Positions 17,764 to 26,565 of a stretch of DNA of 64,000 nt are shown piece by piece. Source of the stretch: Shewanella sp. MTB7 (GTDB lineage Bacteria > Pseudomonadota > Gammaproteobacteria > Enterobacterales > Shewanellaceae); NCBI RefSeq assembly GCF_027571385.1, contig NZ_CP085636.1:5318501-5382500 (forward strand). The letters are read 5' to 3'. The position numbers and the translations under genes were made by a program. The number at the start of each line of letters is the position of its first letter. The first letter of the stretch is position 1. The notes beneath the pieces were generated by a model. That model was not told where the DNA came from and ran no database searches. It was given only the letters and a program-made list of their open reading frames with translations.

Positions 17764-17784
17764 AAGCCTGCAGTAGACAGGCTT
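17764..17784 (-). terminator. Hairpin downstream of the zinc-ribbon gene
   Basis: AAGCCTG and CAGGCTT form a 7-bp stem with a 7-nt loop, 41 bp beyond the stop of the minus-strand gene; the trailing sequence is AT-rich without a clean U-run. Confidence 0.4.
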
Positions 17785-17825
17785 CGTTCAATTAAAAGTT
17801 AGCTGGATGCCCTTGATCATACTTG

Positions 17826-18065
17826 CTATGTTTCTCGTATATCGGGATGGTTTTGCCACGCTGGCATCGTGCGCATGTATTCCTTTGTGGTATTTTCAGC
17901 TCCGCCTCTAGAGAGTTCTTTATTCTCCTTCATGACCCACTGAACCATTCGTTCAAATCTCTCGCTAAACGCCTGTAACTTGCCATTACCATCAGTGCAA
18001 TACTGGCAATAAGTACCATCATTAATTGACATACCACAACTTTCACAATGATTAGAATGTTTCAT
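17826..18065 (-). CDS. Putative zinc-ribbon protein
   Basis: A 79-residue protein. Cys8-x2-Cys11 and Cys20-x2-Cys23 (CESCGMSI ... YCQYC) are the knuckles of the putative zinc-ribbon family often encoded with small regulators; a helical tail of about 50 residues follows. Its start overlaps the end of the MarR gene by 14 bp, so the two are translationally linked. The family usually has a longer loop between the Cys pairs than seen here. Role unknown; a co-regulator or accessory to the MarR protein is inference. Confidence 0.7.
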   Translation of the reverse strand: MKHSNHCESCGMSINDGTYCQYCTDGNGKLQAFSERFERMVQWVMKENKELSRGGAENTTKEYMRTMPAWQNHPDIRET

Positions 18066-18516
18066 CTTTTTGTCTCTTCTTGGTTAATATAGTTTGAGAA
18101 GCGGACGCGATAGATTCAAGGCTTTTAATTAAAGCAGTGCGCTCGCTAGCTGTTAATAGTTCCATGCTGTTTTCCAGCAACTCTCTATCCAGCACTTCCT
18201 GAGTTTTATTAAATATTTCTCGGCCACTTTTCGTCAGCCAAACAAAGGTTTTGCGTTTATCTCGATCATCTTTAACCCGATCAACATATCCATTGGCTTG
18301 TAATCTATCAATAAGCTCACTCATTGCAGATTGGGCACGATTAAAATGGCTAGCGGCTTCAGTAACGGTTAAAGGACCACTAAGTACAAGATGATTCATT
18401 ACCGCTATTGCCTCAGAGGAAGGCCTTTGTACATCGTTTTCCCAAGAGGAATGAAGGTTCCTATATACGCTCTGGTATAAAGAGATAAATTGTTCAGATG
18501 AATCGTCTATTTTCAT
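18052..18516 (-). CDS. MarR family transcriptional regulator
   Basis: A 154-residue dimeric winged-helix regulator. The DNA-binding region lies about residues 45-110 (LTVTEAASHFNRAQSAMSELIDRL, then VDRVKDDRDKRKTFVWLT wing), with helices at both ends for dimerisation. It is followed by an overlapping zinc-ribbon gene and faces the tricorn-like protease gene across 322 bp, so it could control that gene and itself. The effector is unknown. No Cys near the N-terminus to suggest an OhrR-type redox switch. Confidence 0.85.
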   Translation of the reverse strand: MKIDDSSEQFISLYQSVYRNLHSSWENDVQRPSSEAIAVMNHLVLSGPLTVTEAASHFNRAQSAMSELIDRLQANGYVDRVKDDRDKRKTFVWLTKSGREIFNKTQEVLDRELLENSMELLTASERTALIKSLESIASASQTILTKKRQKDETF

Positions 18517-18838
18517 AATTCCAACTCTATCAAACGAAATTACATCGTCAATCCCGATGCATTCTAGCCAAAAGACTCAGTGACTAATCTCCTAGTGTAA
18601 AGCGAGATAATCACTCCACAACCCCTACCGACAGTAAATCTGATAAAACTTGCACTTGAGATAACGGTGTTCAACACTGACATATGCTAAAACTGTTACA
18701 TTTTTAAAGTCTCAGTTATAGATTGATTTAATTGATGCTTGTATTATTTACAGGCATAAAAGTAACCAACAAAAAAATAACGAGTTAGATATTGGTTTTA
18801 AGAAAAAATAAAACTATATCGCCTAGGAATAAATAATA
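18517..18838. other. Divergent intergenic region between marR-type and tricorn-like genes
   Basis: An AT-rich region of 322 bp with the promoters for both divergent genes. No convincing MarR-type palindrome, repeat or extra gene was found on reading. Confidence 0.4.
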
Positions 18839-21800
18839 ATGAAAACAAAACTAACCCTAGCTGCAGTATGTATGTTGGCTGGCAGCGTTCAAGCACAAAC
18901 GTTATTACTACAAGAACCCAGTATCGCCCAAGATAAATTAGCCTTTGTATATGCGGGGGATATTTATGTATCTGACCAACAAGGTAAACAGGTAAAACGT
19001 ATTACCTCCCATGCAGCCAATGAATATAGCCCTCATTTATCGCCAGATGGTCAGTGGGTTGCATTTACTGCCGACTATGAAGGTAATAGTGATGTGTATC
19101 TGGTACCTGTTGATGGTGGTCAACCACAACGATTAACTTGGCACCCAGATGTTGATGAAGTGAAAAGTTGGTCTGCCGATGGCAAGAGTATTTTATTTAC
19201 TTCTCGTCGTGACATCGCACACAACCGCACCGGACAACTATTTAGTGTACCTATGCAAGGCAGCTTCCCTACCAAAGTGATGGAGGCGGTGGTTTTAGAT
19301 GGAACAATGAATGCAGATGGTTCTAAATTAGCTTATAACCCTGAGCGCTTAGCCCATGGCGGTAAAAATGGCTGGCGTAATCACCGTGGTGGCACTACGC
19401 CGCCAGTGTGGATTTACGATCTAAACCAGCATAGTTATGAGGAGGTTCCACACGGTAACTTTTCTGATAGCTCACCAATGTGGGTTGGTGACCATGTGTA
19501 TTTTATTTCAGATCGCAGTAAGCATAAGAACATCTACAGTTTTAAACATGGTCAGGTAAAACAAGTTACCCATTTTAGTGATTGGGATATTGCTAATGCC
19601 AATGCATTTGGCACTGATATTGTCTTCGAGAAGGGCGGCGCATTATTTGTACTTGATACCCTATCAGGTAAAAGCCGTCAGCTTAATATCGATATTCAAG
19701 CCGATTTGCCTCAACGTCGCAGCCAATGGAAAGATGCAATGCCAGCACTCTCCAGCAGTCAAATTTCAGCGACAGGCAAACAAGTACTGCTAAGTGCCCG
19801 TGGTGAAGTGTTTAGCGTTCCTGTAAAGGATGGAAGCACCTACAACTTGACCAACACATCGGGTCAGAATGAGCGTGATGCTTTGTGGTCACCCCTTGGT
19901 GAACAGGTTGCCTATATCACAGATAAAGGGGGAGACTATCAGTTGGTATTGGCGGATCAGTTTGGACAGATCCAAAAAAACGTCGATTTAGGCAAGCATA
20001 CCGCCGACTTTACCCTGTTTAATTGGATGCCTGACGGGAAACATATCGTTTATGGTGACTCCAATATGGCCTTATGGTTAATTGAGCTTAAGTCTGGTAA
20101 CAAAACCAAAGTCATGAAGAATATTGCGATGACACGTTATGATGTGGTGAGTTCGCCTGATAGCAAATGGTTAGCCTATACCCAAAATAACACTAACTAT
20201 TTGCGCGACTTGTATTTATACAATATTGCTGAGAAGTCACACCATAAAGTCACCGATGGCATGAGTGATAATGCAGAACCTGCATTTAGTCCAGATGGTC
20301 AGTATCTGTATTTTGCCTCTTCAACAAACAAAGGATTAACCGCATTCGGACTCGACCTATCCAGCCAAGAGCAACCGCTTCGTTATGGCTTATATGCTGC
20401 TGTATTACAAACAGAGGGTAAATCACCATTAATGCCTAAACTTGCTGACGAAGCATATCGCCATCTTGACGGCAGCAAGGATGAAGACGAAAAAGATAGC
20501 GAGGCTTCTACGCCTAACATCGACATCAAAGGCCTATCATCGCGAATTATATCCCTGCCAGTACCACAACGTAATTACTGGGGATTAACGGTTGCACAAG
20601 ACAACAATTTGTATTTCATTGAAGGGGTGCAAATAGGCTCTAGTATTGAAATTGATGGCAACCCATTAAACACTTCACAGTTAAAACGTTTCAATTTCGA
20701 AGAGCGTAAAGTAGACAATGTGGCTGACAATATTGAGTCTGTTACCGTTTCTGCTGATGGAAAGCAATTATTATTAGTGGGAAGTGGCAATGAAATTTCT
20801 ACTGCCGAAATTGCAGAAACGATTGAAGTTAAGTCACTAAACACCGCAGATGTTAAAGCCCTCATTAATCCAGTCCAAGAGTGGGCTCAAATATTCGACG
20901 AAGCATGGCGCAATGAGCGTGATTATTTCTACGACCCCAACATGCATGGGCTGGATTGGCAGGCGGTATACGATAAATACCAACCACTACTAAAACATGT
21001 CGGTCGCCGTGAAGATCTAAATAGCTTAATGCGTGACATGATTTCAGAAATGGAAGTGGGTCATAACTATATTGTCGGTGGTGATGTTCACCGTGAAGAG
21101 ACGATATCAGTGGGGTTATTAGGCGCTGATGTTCAAATCGATAAGGGCCTTTACCGCATCACCAATATTTACACTGGAGAAGCTTGGAATCCGCACCTTA
21201 AAGCACCATTGGCGGTACCTGGCAATAAGATTAATGTTGGTGATTACATTCTAGAAGTTGATGGTCAATCGGTAGATGCCTCCGTTAATCTCTATTCACT
21301 GTTTGTCGGCAAGGTGGATAAACAAGTTCGCTTAACCATTAGCCACGATGGCAAAGCTAACAATGCCCGCACTCTTGTGGTCGAACCAATTAAATCAGAT
21401 TTCAATTTACGTCACTGGAACTGGGTTGAAAGCAACCGTAAATATGTCGAAAAAGCAACTGATGGCAAAGTGGGCTATGTGTATTTACCCAACACCACAA
21501 CAGCTGGTTACACCTCATTTAACCGCATGTTTTTCGCTCAAGTTGATCGTCAGGGCATTATCTTGGATGAACGCAGTAACGGTGGTGGTCAAGCCGCCAA
21601 CTATATTATTGATGTATTGAGCCGTCAGCATTTGTCGGGCTGGAAATACCGTTCAGGTGATATGGTTTATGACACGCCAGCAGGGGCAATTTATGGCCCT
21701 AAAGTGATGTTAATTGACCAAGATGCAGGTTCCGGTGGCGATTTTTTACCTTACGCATTTAAGCGTCTAGAACTCGGGACTTTAATAGGAAAAACAACAT

Positions 21801-22078
21801 GGGGGGGCTTAATTGGTATTTCTGCCAACCGTAACTTTATTGATGGCGGCCGAGTGACAGTGCCAAACTTTAGGTTCTTTACCCCAGATCATGAATGGCG
21901 TGTTGAAAATGAAGGTGTGACGCCAGATATTGAAGTGGAATTAGATCCGGTTGCCGTGAATAAAGATAAAGATCCTCAATTAGATCGTGCCATTATAGAA
22001 GTTCAGCAACAGTTAAAAGACTTTAAGCCTGTGCGCCATGATACTCCACCGGCTTTCCCAACTGAGTTAGGTCAGTAA
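18839..22078 (+). CDS. Tricorn-like S41 family serine protease, exported
   Basis: A 1079-residue protein. Residues 1-19 are a signal peptide (A-Q-A cleavage). Repeated beta-propeller blades follow, with TolB/WD40-like SPDG motifs (LSPDGQWVAF, FSPDGQYLYF), then a tricorn C1 region, a PDZ domain (about 750-850) and the C2 protease core. Catalytic residues can be placed: Ser965 in the G-S-G-G-D loop, His742 in EVGHNY and Glu1025 in VENEG, all close to the numbering of archaeal tricorn (Ser965, His746, Glu1023). Unlike archaeal tricorn, the bacterial homologue is periplasmic and probably degrades peptides outside the cytoplasm. AGGAA lies upstream of the ATG. Confidence 0.9.
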   Translation: MKTKLTLAAVCMLAGSVQAQTLLLQEPSIAQDKLAFVYAGDIYVSDQQGKQVKRITSHAANEYSPHLSPDGQWVAFTADYEGNSDVYLVPVDGGQPQRLTWHPDVDEVKSWSADGKSILFTSRRDIAHNRTGQLFSVPMQGSFPTKVMEAVVLDGTMNADGSKLAYNPERLAHGGKNGWRNHRGGTTPPVWIYDLNQHSYEEVPHGNFSDSSPMWVGDHVYFISDRSKHKNIYSFKHGQVKQVTHFSDWDIANANAFGTDIVFEKGGALFVLDTLSGKSRQLNIDIQADLPQRRSQWKDAMPALSSSQISATGKQVLLSARGEVFSVPVKDGSTYNLTNTSGQNERDALWSPLGEQVAYITDKGGDYQLVLADQFGQIQKNVDLGKHTADFTLFNWMPDGKHIVYGDSNMALWLIELKSGNKTKVMKNIAMTRYDVVSSPDSKWLAYTQNNTNYLRDLYLYNIAEKSHHKVTDGMSDNAEPAFSPDGQYLYFASSTNKGLTAFGLDLSSQEQPLRYGLYAAVLQTEGKSPLMPKLADEAYRHLDGSKDEDEKDSEASTPNIDIKGLSSRIISLPVPQRNYWGLTVAQDNNLYFIEGVQIGSSIEIDGNPLNTSQLKRFNFEERKVDNVADNIESVTVSADGKQLLLVGSGNEISTAEIAETIEVKSLNTADVKALINPVQEWAQIFDEAWRNERDYFYDPNMHGLDWQAVYDKYQPLLKHVGRREDLNSLMRDMISEMEVGHNYIVGGDVHREETISVGLLGADVQIDKGLYRITNIYTGEAWNPHLKAPLAVPGNKINVGDYILEVDGQSVDASVNLYSLFVGKVDKQVRLTISHDGKANNARTLVVEPIKSDFNLRHWNWVESNRKYVEKATDGKVGYVYLPNTTTAGYTSFNRMFFAQVDRQGIILDERSNGGGQAANYIIDVLSRQHLSGWKYRSGDMVYDTPAGAIYGPKVMLIDQDAGSGGDFLPYAFKRLELGTLIGKTTWGGLIGISANRNFIDGGRVTVPNFRFFTPDHEWRVENEGVTPDIEVELDPVAVNKDKDPQLDRAIIEVQQQLKDFKPVRHDTPPAFPTELGQ

Positions 22079-22111
22079 TATATTTACTGCCTTAATTCGC
22101 GCTAAAAAGAG

Positions 22112-22144
22112 AGCCTCTAATGGGATATCGTCCCATTAGAGGCT
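22112..22144 (+). terminator. Terminator of the tricorn-like gene
   Basis: A perfect 14-bp stem with a 5-nt loop (TATCG), 33 bp after the stop codon. The tail AGATTTAAA is only partly U-rich. Confidence 0.6.
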
Positions 22145-22475
22145 AGATTTAAATCCTACCGAACAGTTAAAACACAACCTTCAATAGTCCAATACCCATT
22201 TAATCAGAAGATAACGAATAAAGAATGGATCCCGGAACAAGCCTGGGATGACGGCAATGGGAAAATCCTCAGCTTTTTCTAGCAGCGTTCTAGCCGTGAG
22301 CTTGCGAACGTCCTCGCAGACACGTAGGTCGCCCTAGCAGCAATGCCAAATGCTCAGTGTTGCTTTTACTGTAAGCAAAGCATTCCTGTAGCCGCAGGCG
22401 ATTCCGTACTCAAGTACGTCGCCCGTCCTTCTCAGCTTTACTAGCAGGGCGCAGCCCGCTCTACAGCACCAAAGC
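22145..22475. other. Non-coding stretch, possibly a dispersed element
   Basis: No open frame. From about 22230 the base composition becomes more GC-rich than the flanks, with short inverted segments such as the AGCGTTCTAGC and CTAGCAGGGCG stretches. It runs into the 3' end of yheV. The look is that of an intergenic repeat family, but no second copy was found in the window. Confidence 0.35.
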
Positions 22476-22676
22476 TTAAGGTTTAAACACCCCAATCACA
22501 TCACCCGACGCCTTCTTGGCAACTTGCTCATCCATTTGCTGTTCGCTGTAATCACATTCGATACACTCAACGGTTTCTACCCCATTGAGCTTATAAAGGA
22601 CAATGCTATCCATGGCTTTACATTTAGGGCATTTAGCTCCTGCGACAAAACGCTTTTTTACTTTCATGTCAGCCAT
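22476..22676 (-). CDS. yheV: YheV family putative zinc-ribbon protein
   Basis: A 66-residue protein with two C-x2-C knuckles (CPKC near 16-19 and CIEC near 38-41) forming a zinc ribbon; it belongs to the YheV/DUF2387 family, whose function is unknown. In E. coli yheV lies next to the kefGB genes and yheS; here it is divergent from yheS, keeping that association, while kef genes are not in view. The start Met is followed by ADMKVKKRF, typical of the family. Confidence 0.85.
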   Translation of the reverse strand: MADMKVKKRFVAGAKCPKCKAMDSIVLYKLNGVETVECIECDYSEQQMDEQVAKKASGDVIGVFKP

Positions 22677-22805
22677 CTCTTTCCAACCCTATATTTGAAT
22701 TATTCTCTGTTAACGTCATATTTTGCCATAAACAAAAACAGATCACCCGACTCTTGCCTTTTTATTACTCTGTTAATGGCTCTCTTTCTTATACCGATTG
22801 ATGTG

Positions 22806-22819
22806 ATACCAATTGGTAT
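22806..22819. repeat. ATACCAAT-type palindrome
   Basis: ATACCAATTGGTAT, a perfect 14-bp palindrome in the yheV/yheS intergenic region. Related sequences occur at 33188 and 39549. Confidence 0.5.
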
Positions 22820-22878
22820 GAGAGCCACTTGTGAGATATCATCTGCGGCAATTGCATTCGGTCACCAAGTCCTATTCC

Positions 22879-24789
22879 ATGATATCCATCACTCAAGCAC
22901 AGCTTATCCGCGGTACTAAGACTCTCTTAGATGAGACCTCATTAACCATATACCCTGGCCATAAGGTTGGATTAGTGGGTGCTAACGGTACTGGTAAATC
23001 ATCACTGTTAGCCCTGATTTTGGGGCATATTAGTTTAGATAAAGGCGAGTTCAGCCTGCCAAGCGGCTGGAAAGTAGCAACAGTGGCTCAGGAAACGCCT
23101 GCTCTGGACGTTTCAGCACTGGAATATGTCATCGATGGCGATACTGAGTATCGTGAACTAGAGGCACAACTAGCCAAAGCCCAAAGTGATGACAACGGTA
23201 ATCTCATTGCCCTGCTTCACGGTAAAATTGATGCTATCGGTGGCTATGCCATTCATTCTCGAGCAGCAAGCTTGCTTGCAGGTCTAGGTTTTGCTGAAGC
23301 TGAGCAAAGCAATCCAGTAAAGAGCTTCTCTGGTGGGTGGCGTATGCGCCTCAACTTAGCTCAAGCGCTATTATGCCGATCAGATCTCTTGCTTCTCGAT
23401 GAGCCAACCAACCACTTAGATTTAGATACCATGTATTGGCTGGAAGGTTGGATTAAAGCCTATCAGGGAACCCTAATTTTAATCAGTCATGACAGGGATT
23501 TTATCGACGGTATCGTCTCTGAAATTATTCATGTTGAGAATACTAAGCTCAACTACTACAAAGGCAATTACACCGCTTTTGAGCGCATTCGTGCTGAACG
23601 TATGTCTCAACAACAAGCCGCCTATGAGCGTCAGCAAAAAGAACGTGACCATATGCAGTCATTCGTCGACCGTTTCCGTTACAAAGCCAGTAAAGCTAAG
23701 CAAGCCCAAAGCCGCTTGAAAGCCTTAGAACGAATGGCTGAACTGCTCCCTTCTCAAGCCGACAGTCCGTTTCATATGACCTTTAGAGAGCCTGATGCTC
23801 TGCCTAATCCATTAGTCACCATGGAACATGTCTCTGTGGGTTACGGTGATAAAGAGATCCTAAAAAGTGTGCACCTGAATTTAGTCCCCGGCGCACGTAT
23901 TGGTCTGCTAGGTCGAAATGGTGCCGGTAAGTCGACCCTGATTAAGTTGCTCTCAGGCGAGCTTTCTCCATTGAAGGGCAAGTATGAGACCAACCCAGGT
24001 CTGAATATCGGCTACTTTGCTCAGCATCAGTTAGAGAGCCTACGCTTAGATGATTCACCGCTGCAGCATCTTTCGAGACTTGCACCGACTCATAAGGAGC
24101 AAGAGCTACGCAACTTCCTCGGTTGTTATGGGTTTAACGGCGATATGGTACTTTCACCCGTGCGCCCCTTCTCCGGTGGTGAGAAAGCCCGTTTAGTACT
24201 GGCGCTATTAGTATGGCAACGCCCTAACCTGTTACTTCTCGATGAACCAACTAACCACTTGGATCTGGAGATGCGTCACGCCCTGACCATGGCCCTGCAA
24301 TCATTTGAAGGCGCCATGATCATCGTCTCCCACGACAGACATTTATTAAGACTAAGTTGTAGCGATTATTATCTGGTCGATGATGGTCATGTGCGTGACT
24401 TTGATGGCGACCTCGATGATTATCATCAATGGCTACTCGATGCAGCGAAGGCCGCTAACAAAGTAGAAGCTAGCTTAGACTCAAAACCAGCTCAAGATAA
24501 AAAACTGCAAAAGCGCCTCGAGGCAGAGCTTAGACAAAAGCTATCACCTATGCGTAAAATTCAGAATAAACTCGAAAGTGAGCAAGAGAAAGCAAATAAC
24601 CGCTTAGCAGAAATTGAGGCGATGCTTGCAGATATGAGCTTGTATGAAGCTGAAAATAAGGATAAATTAACTCAAGTATTAACTGAGAGAACTAAGCTCA
24701 CTCAAGCCCTTGAGGAGAGTGAGATGGAGTGGCTAGACATTCTGGAGTCCATTGAAGAGATAGAGCTCGAGGTTCGCTCTTCTATTTAA
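22879..24789 (+). CDS. yheS: ABC-F family ATPase YheS
   Basis: A 636-residue soluble protein with two ABC ATPase domains in tandem and no membrane part, the ABC-F architecture. Walker A motifs GANGTGKSS and GRNGAGKST, signatures SGGWRMRLNLAQAL and SGGEKARLVLALL, and two LLLLDEPTNHLD Walker B segments are visible, joined by a charged linker; a C-terminal coiled coil (about 560-636) follows. The start was set at 22879, which begins MISITQAQ like the family; an upstream ATG at 22831 has no similarity. ABC-F proteins act on the ribosomal E site to relieve translation stalls; YheS itself has been linked to stalling peptides. First gene of a two-gene unit. Confidence 0.93.
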   Translation: MISITQAQLIRGTKTLLDETSLTIYPGHKVGLVGANGTGKSSLLALILGHISLDKGEFSLPSGWKVATVAQETPALDVSALEYVIDGDTEYRELEAQLAKAQSDDNGNLIALLHGKIDAIGGYAIHSRAASLLAGLGFAEAEQSNPVKSFSGGWRMRLNLAQALLCRSDLLLLDEPTNHLDLDTMYWLEGWIKAYQGTLILISHDRDFIDGIVSEIIHVENTKLNYYKGNYTAFERIRAERMSQQQAAYERQQKERDHMQSFVDRFRYKASKAKQAQSRLKALERMAELLPSQADSPFHMTFREPDALPNPLVTMEHVSVGYGDKEILKSVHLNLVPGARIGLLGRNGAGKSTLIKLLSGELSPLKGKYETNPGLNIGYFAQHQLESLRLDDSPLQHLSRLAPTHKEQELRNFLGCYGFNGDMVLSPVRPFSGGEKARLVLALLVWQRPNLLLLDEPTNHLDLEMRHALTMALQSFEGAMIIVSHDRHLLRLSCSDYYLVDDGHVRDFDGDLDDYHQWLLDAAKAANKVEASLDSKPAQDKKLQKRLEAELRQKLSPMRKIQNKLESEQEKANNRLAEIEAMLADMSLYEAENKDKLTQVLTERTKLTQALEESEMEWLDILESIEEIELEVRSSI

Positions 24790-24834
24790 CTCCATTTTTT
24801 TAGCCGAATCCTCTTTTTGGCAAGGAAATGCTAG

Positions 24835-25272
24835 ATGACATACTTAAATCAGTTTGATATTTCGTTGTGGCAAGCTTGTGACACCTATTACCGAGAGCAC
24901 CAGGCTTTATATTTACAACTTCAAGATGAACATGAAGTTAATGTCAATTTGCTGCTGCTCTCAACCTGGCTGGATAAACAAACCTACCAACTGCTTCCCC
25001 AAGCTTGGTCACAATTAACTCAAGAGATCCGACGCTGGGAGGAACGAGTTCTGCTCCCCTATCGAAAATTACGTAAGTTAAGTAAAAACGGCCTAATTGA
25101 TACTGACTATCAACAGATGTTGGATGTAGAGTTGATGCTGGAACGAAAGGCTCAGGCACTGATTTTACACAAGCTAAGACAACTGCCTCAGGAAGGTACA
25201 CGCTCTAACTTTGAAGTTTTCCTCGAACTCTATCAACTGAACTCAGCGGATTATCTGCAGTTGGCCGCATAG
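24835..25272 (+). CDS. TIGR02444 family protein
   Basis: A 145-residue all-helical cytoplasmic protein, matching TIGR02444/DUF2390 by its F-x-x-x-L-W-Q-A-C start, the NLLLLSTWL segment and a P-Y-R-x-L-R motif near 80. The family is of unknown function and is usually next to yheS in Shewanella, Vibrio and Pseudomonas relatives. Here it follows yheS by 45 bp with AAGGAA upstream, so they form one transcript, ended by a 10-bp hairpin. Confidence 0.85.
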   Translation: MTYLNQFDISLWQACDTYYREHQALYLQLQDEHEVNVNLLLLSTWLDKQTYQLLPQAWSQLTQEIRRWEERVLLPYRKLRKLSKNGLIDTDYQQMLDVELMLERKAQALILHKLRQLPQEGTRSNFEVFLELYQLNSADYLQLAA

Positions 25273-25280
25273 AGACAAAA

Positions 25281-25304
25281 ATGGCATGAGTCACCTCATG
25301 CCAT
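25281..25304 (+). terminator. Terminator of the yheS unit
   Basis: ATGGCATGAG and CTCATGCCAT form a perfect 10-bp stem with a 4-nt loop, 8 bp after the stop codon. It has little U-tract. It abuts a transposase remnant. Confidence 0.6.
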
Positions 25305-25311
25305 CCTTAAG

Positions 25312-25566
25312 CTGTATCTTGAATTGGTTGATGAAACAGGCAGAATCATTCGCGATGACAAGCGAGGTGCAATCTCTTCCAATGCTGAAAAGATACTGGG
25401 CAGATTAAATATCCCCAGTGATAATTGGATAAAAATCATCTCTGATTTTGGCAAACTATTTCATGGCCCTGTTGGTACTCTTCAAGAATTAACCCGTTAT
25501 TGTGAACATTTAGGAAAGCGACGAAGGCATTTCTCTCGCAGCTGTCAGCACCTTCAAGCTGACTAA
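25312..25566 (+). pseudogene. C-terminal remnant of an IS200-like (Y1) transposase
   Basis: The translation begins LYLELVDETGR...DDKRGAI and ends near CEHLGKRRRHFSRSCQHL, the distinctive C-terminal domain of a gammaproteobacterial Y1/REP-type transposase family (usual full length about 320 residues). Only about 84 residues remain; the catalytic HUH domain is absent and a stop lies upstream in frame at 25270. It marks an old insertion directly after the yheS unit terminator, at the point where yheT is expected in enterobacteria. A functional short protein is unlikely. Confidence 0.7.
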
Positions 25567-25798
25567 TGGCATAATTCAATTTAAACAAAAATGAACTCAT
25601 AGATACTGAGTCAAAAAGTCTTGCCTGAATCACATAATTTACTCCTAAATACACTGTTCCCCCCTCCGTTATAGCCTAGTAAAGTTAGAACACTCGCTAG
25701 ATTGTCTTACGTAAACACATAGGGCATTAAGCACTTGCTGAAGACTCGATATGTTATTGATTAGTAATGGGTGGCTTGATATTCCACTCTGATTTATT

Positions 25799-26155
25799 CT
25801 ATCGGTCGAACTTTAACAGTAGATTAAATCGTTTTTCGTAAGCTATTAGTTTATCGGATAGTGCTTTAGCCGCCTCCTCTCTCAGCGCTTTTGTATGAGC
25901 TTTAAGGTCTTTTTCCCAAGAGTTGTTGTCAAATGCCGCATGCCAAGAGTGTTTGTTTGTGATGCAGCTAAGCCATGCTTCTTCCAATACCTTAGGATGG
26001 TACTCCTCTATGAAGTATTTTAATTTGTAGTGACATACTATTAGGTTCTTGGATTTGGCTTGTAGGGTGATGCACGTTTCAAGCAGCTCTTCCAAAGTGT
26101 CATCCAAAGTATCGGGGGGCAAGTCTCGAATAGCGCTATCGTAGATATCTAGCAT
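25799..26155 (-). CDS. Hypothetical helical protein, third gene of a small cluster
   Basis: A 118-residue protein, predicted all-helical and charged, not recognised. Motifs: an acidic N-terminus (DTLDDTLEELLETC), an aromatic YHPKVLEEAW stretch and a long amphipathic C-terminal helix that could form a coiled coil. The upstream gene stops 12 bp before its ATG, suggesting coupled translation. There is no strong ribosome site. AT-rich, unlike the flanking housekeeping genes; likely acquired DNA. Confidence 0.5.
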   Translation of the reverse strand: MLDIYDSAIRDLPPDTLDDTLEELLETCITLQAKSKNLIVCHYKLKYFIEEYHPKVLEEAWLSCITNKHSWHAAFDNNSWEKDLKAHTKALREEAAKALSDKLIAYEKRFNLLLKFDR

Positions 26156-26166
26156 TAAATCATTAG

Positions 26167-26346
26167 CTATGTATGTGTGCTAGGTTCCATGTCAGGGACT
26201 TTGGAGTAGTAGTTCAGGATGCGTCCAGTAAACTTATAATGTGCTTGATTAACCAAGCTTTCTGTTTTTTTTGTAAGCCTGCTAATGCGAGCTGCAGTTA
26301 TCCTGCAATCAATGACCTCTGTTCTTACCTTCTCTTTCTTAACCAT
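26167..26346 (-). CDS. Small basic hypothetical protein overlapping the upstream gene
   Basis: A 59-residue basic protein starting at the ATG at 26346, which lies 22 bp inside the end of the upstream membrane-protein gene in another frame. This overlap and the 12-bp gap to the next gene fit a compact operon. No family recognised. It could instead be a chance frame, because there is no good ribosome site. Confidence 0.35.
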   Translation of the reverse strand: MVKKEKVRTEVIDCRITAARISRLTKKTESLVNQAHYKFTGRILNYYSKVPDMEPSTHT

Positions 26347-26516
26347 GCGCTGGCGGAACAATTAATAGCTACCGCTCCGATTAAAGCAATGCTAGCAGCA
26401 GTTATAGCTGTTGTAGTCGCATTGCTGTTCTGCTCCAAGGCCTGTAGTAACTTAGTTTGTTGTTCGGTGTTCTTATGGAGATTGGTTGCTAGTCGTAATA
26501 AAACGCTATCGTTCAC
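26325..26516 (-). CDS. Small single-helix membrane protein
   Basis: A 63-residue protein starting with GTG; a perfect AGGAGG lies 7 nt upstream, the best ribosome site in the accessory block. Residues 1-34 are hydrophilic with a Gln-rich helix (NTEQQTKLLQALEQN), 35-53 are a hydrophobic membrane segment (AITAASIALIGAVAI), and the end is basic (WLRKRR). The N-terminal heptad-like pattern suggests a coiled coil outside the membrane helix. It resembles holin- or sensor-like small membrane proteins only in layout. First gene of a presumed three-gene cluster. Confidence 0.6.
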   Translation of the reverse strand: MNDSVLLRLATNLHKNTEQQTKLLQALEQNSNATTTAITAASIALIGAVAINCSASAWLRKRR

Positions 26517-26565
26517 GCTGATACCTCCTAACTAATTGAAGAATATATATTATCACGAGTGAGGA

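Noticed and set aside
22879..24789. YheS as a membrane drug-exporting ABC transporter
   Set aside because: Two ATPase domains without any membrane segment; this is an ABC-F translation factor.
25436..25654. Minus-strand frame of 72 codons over the transposase remnant
   Set aside because: It overlaps recognisable transposase sequence on the other strand and has no ribosome site or family resemblance.
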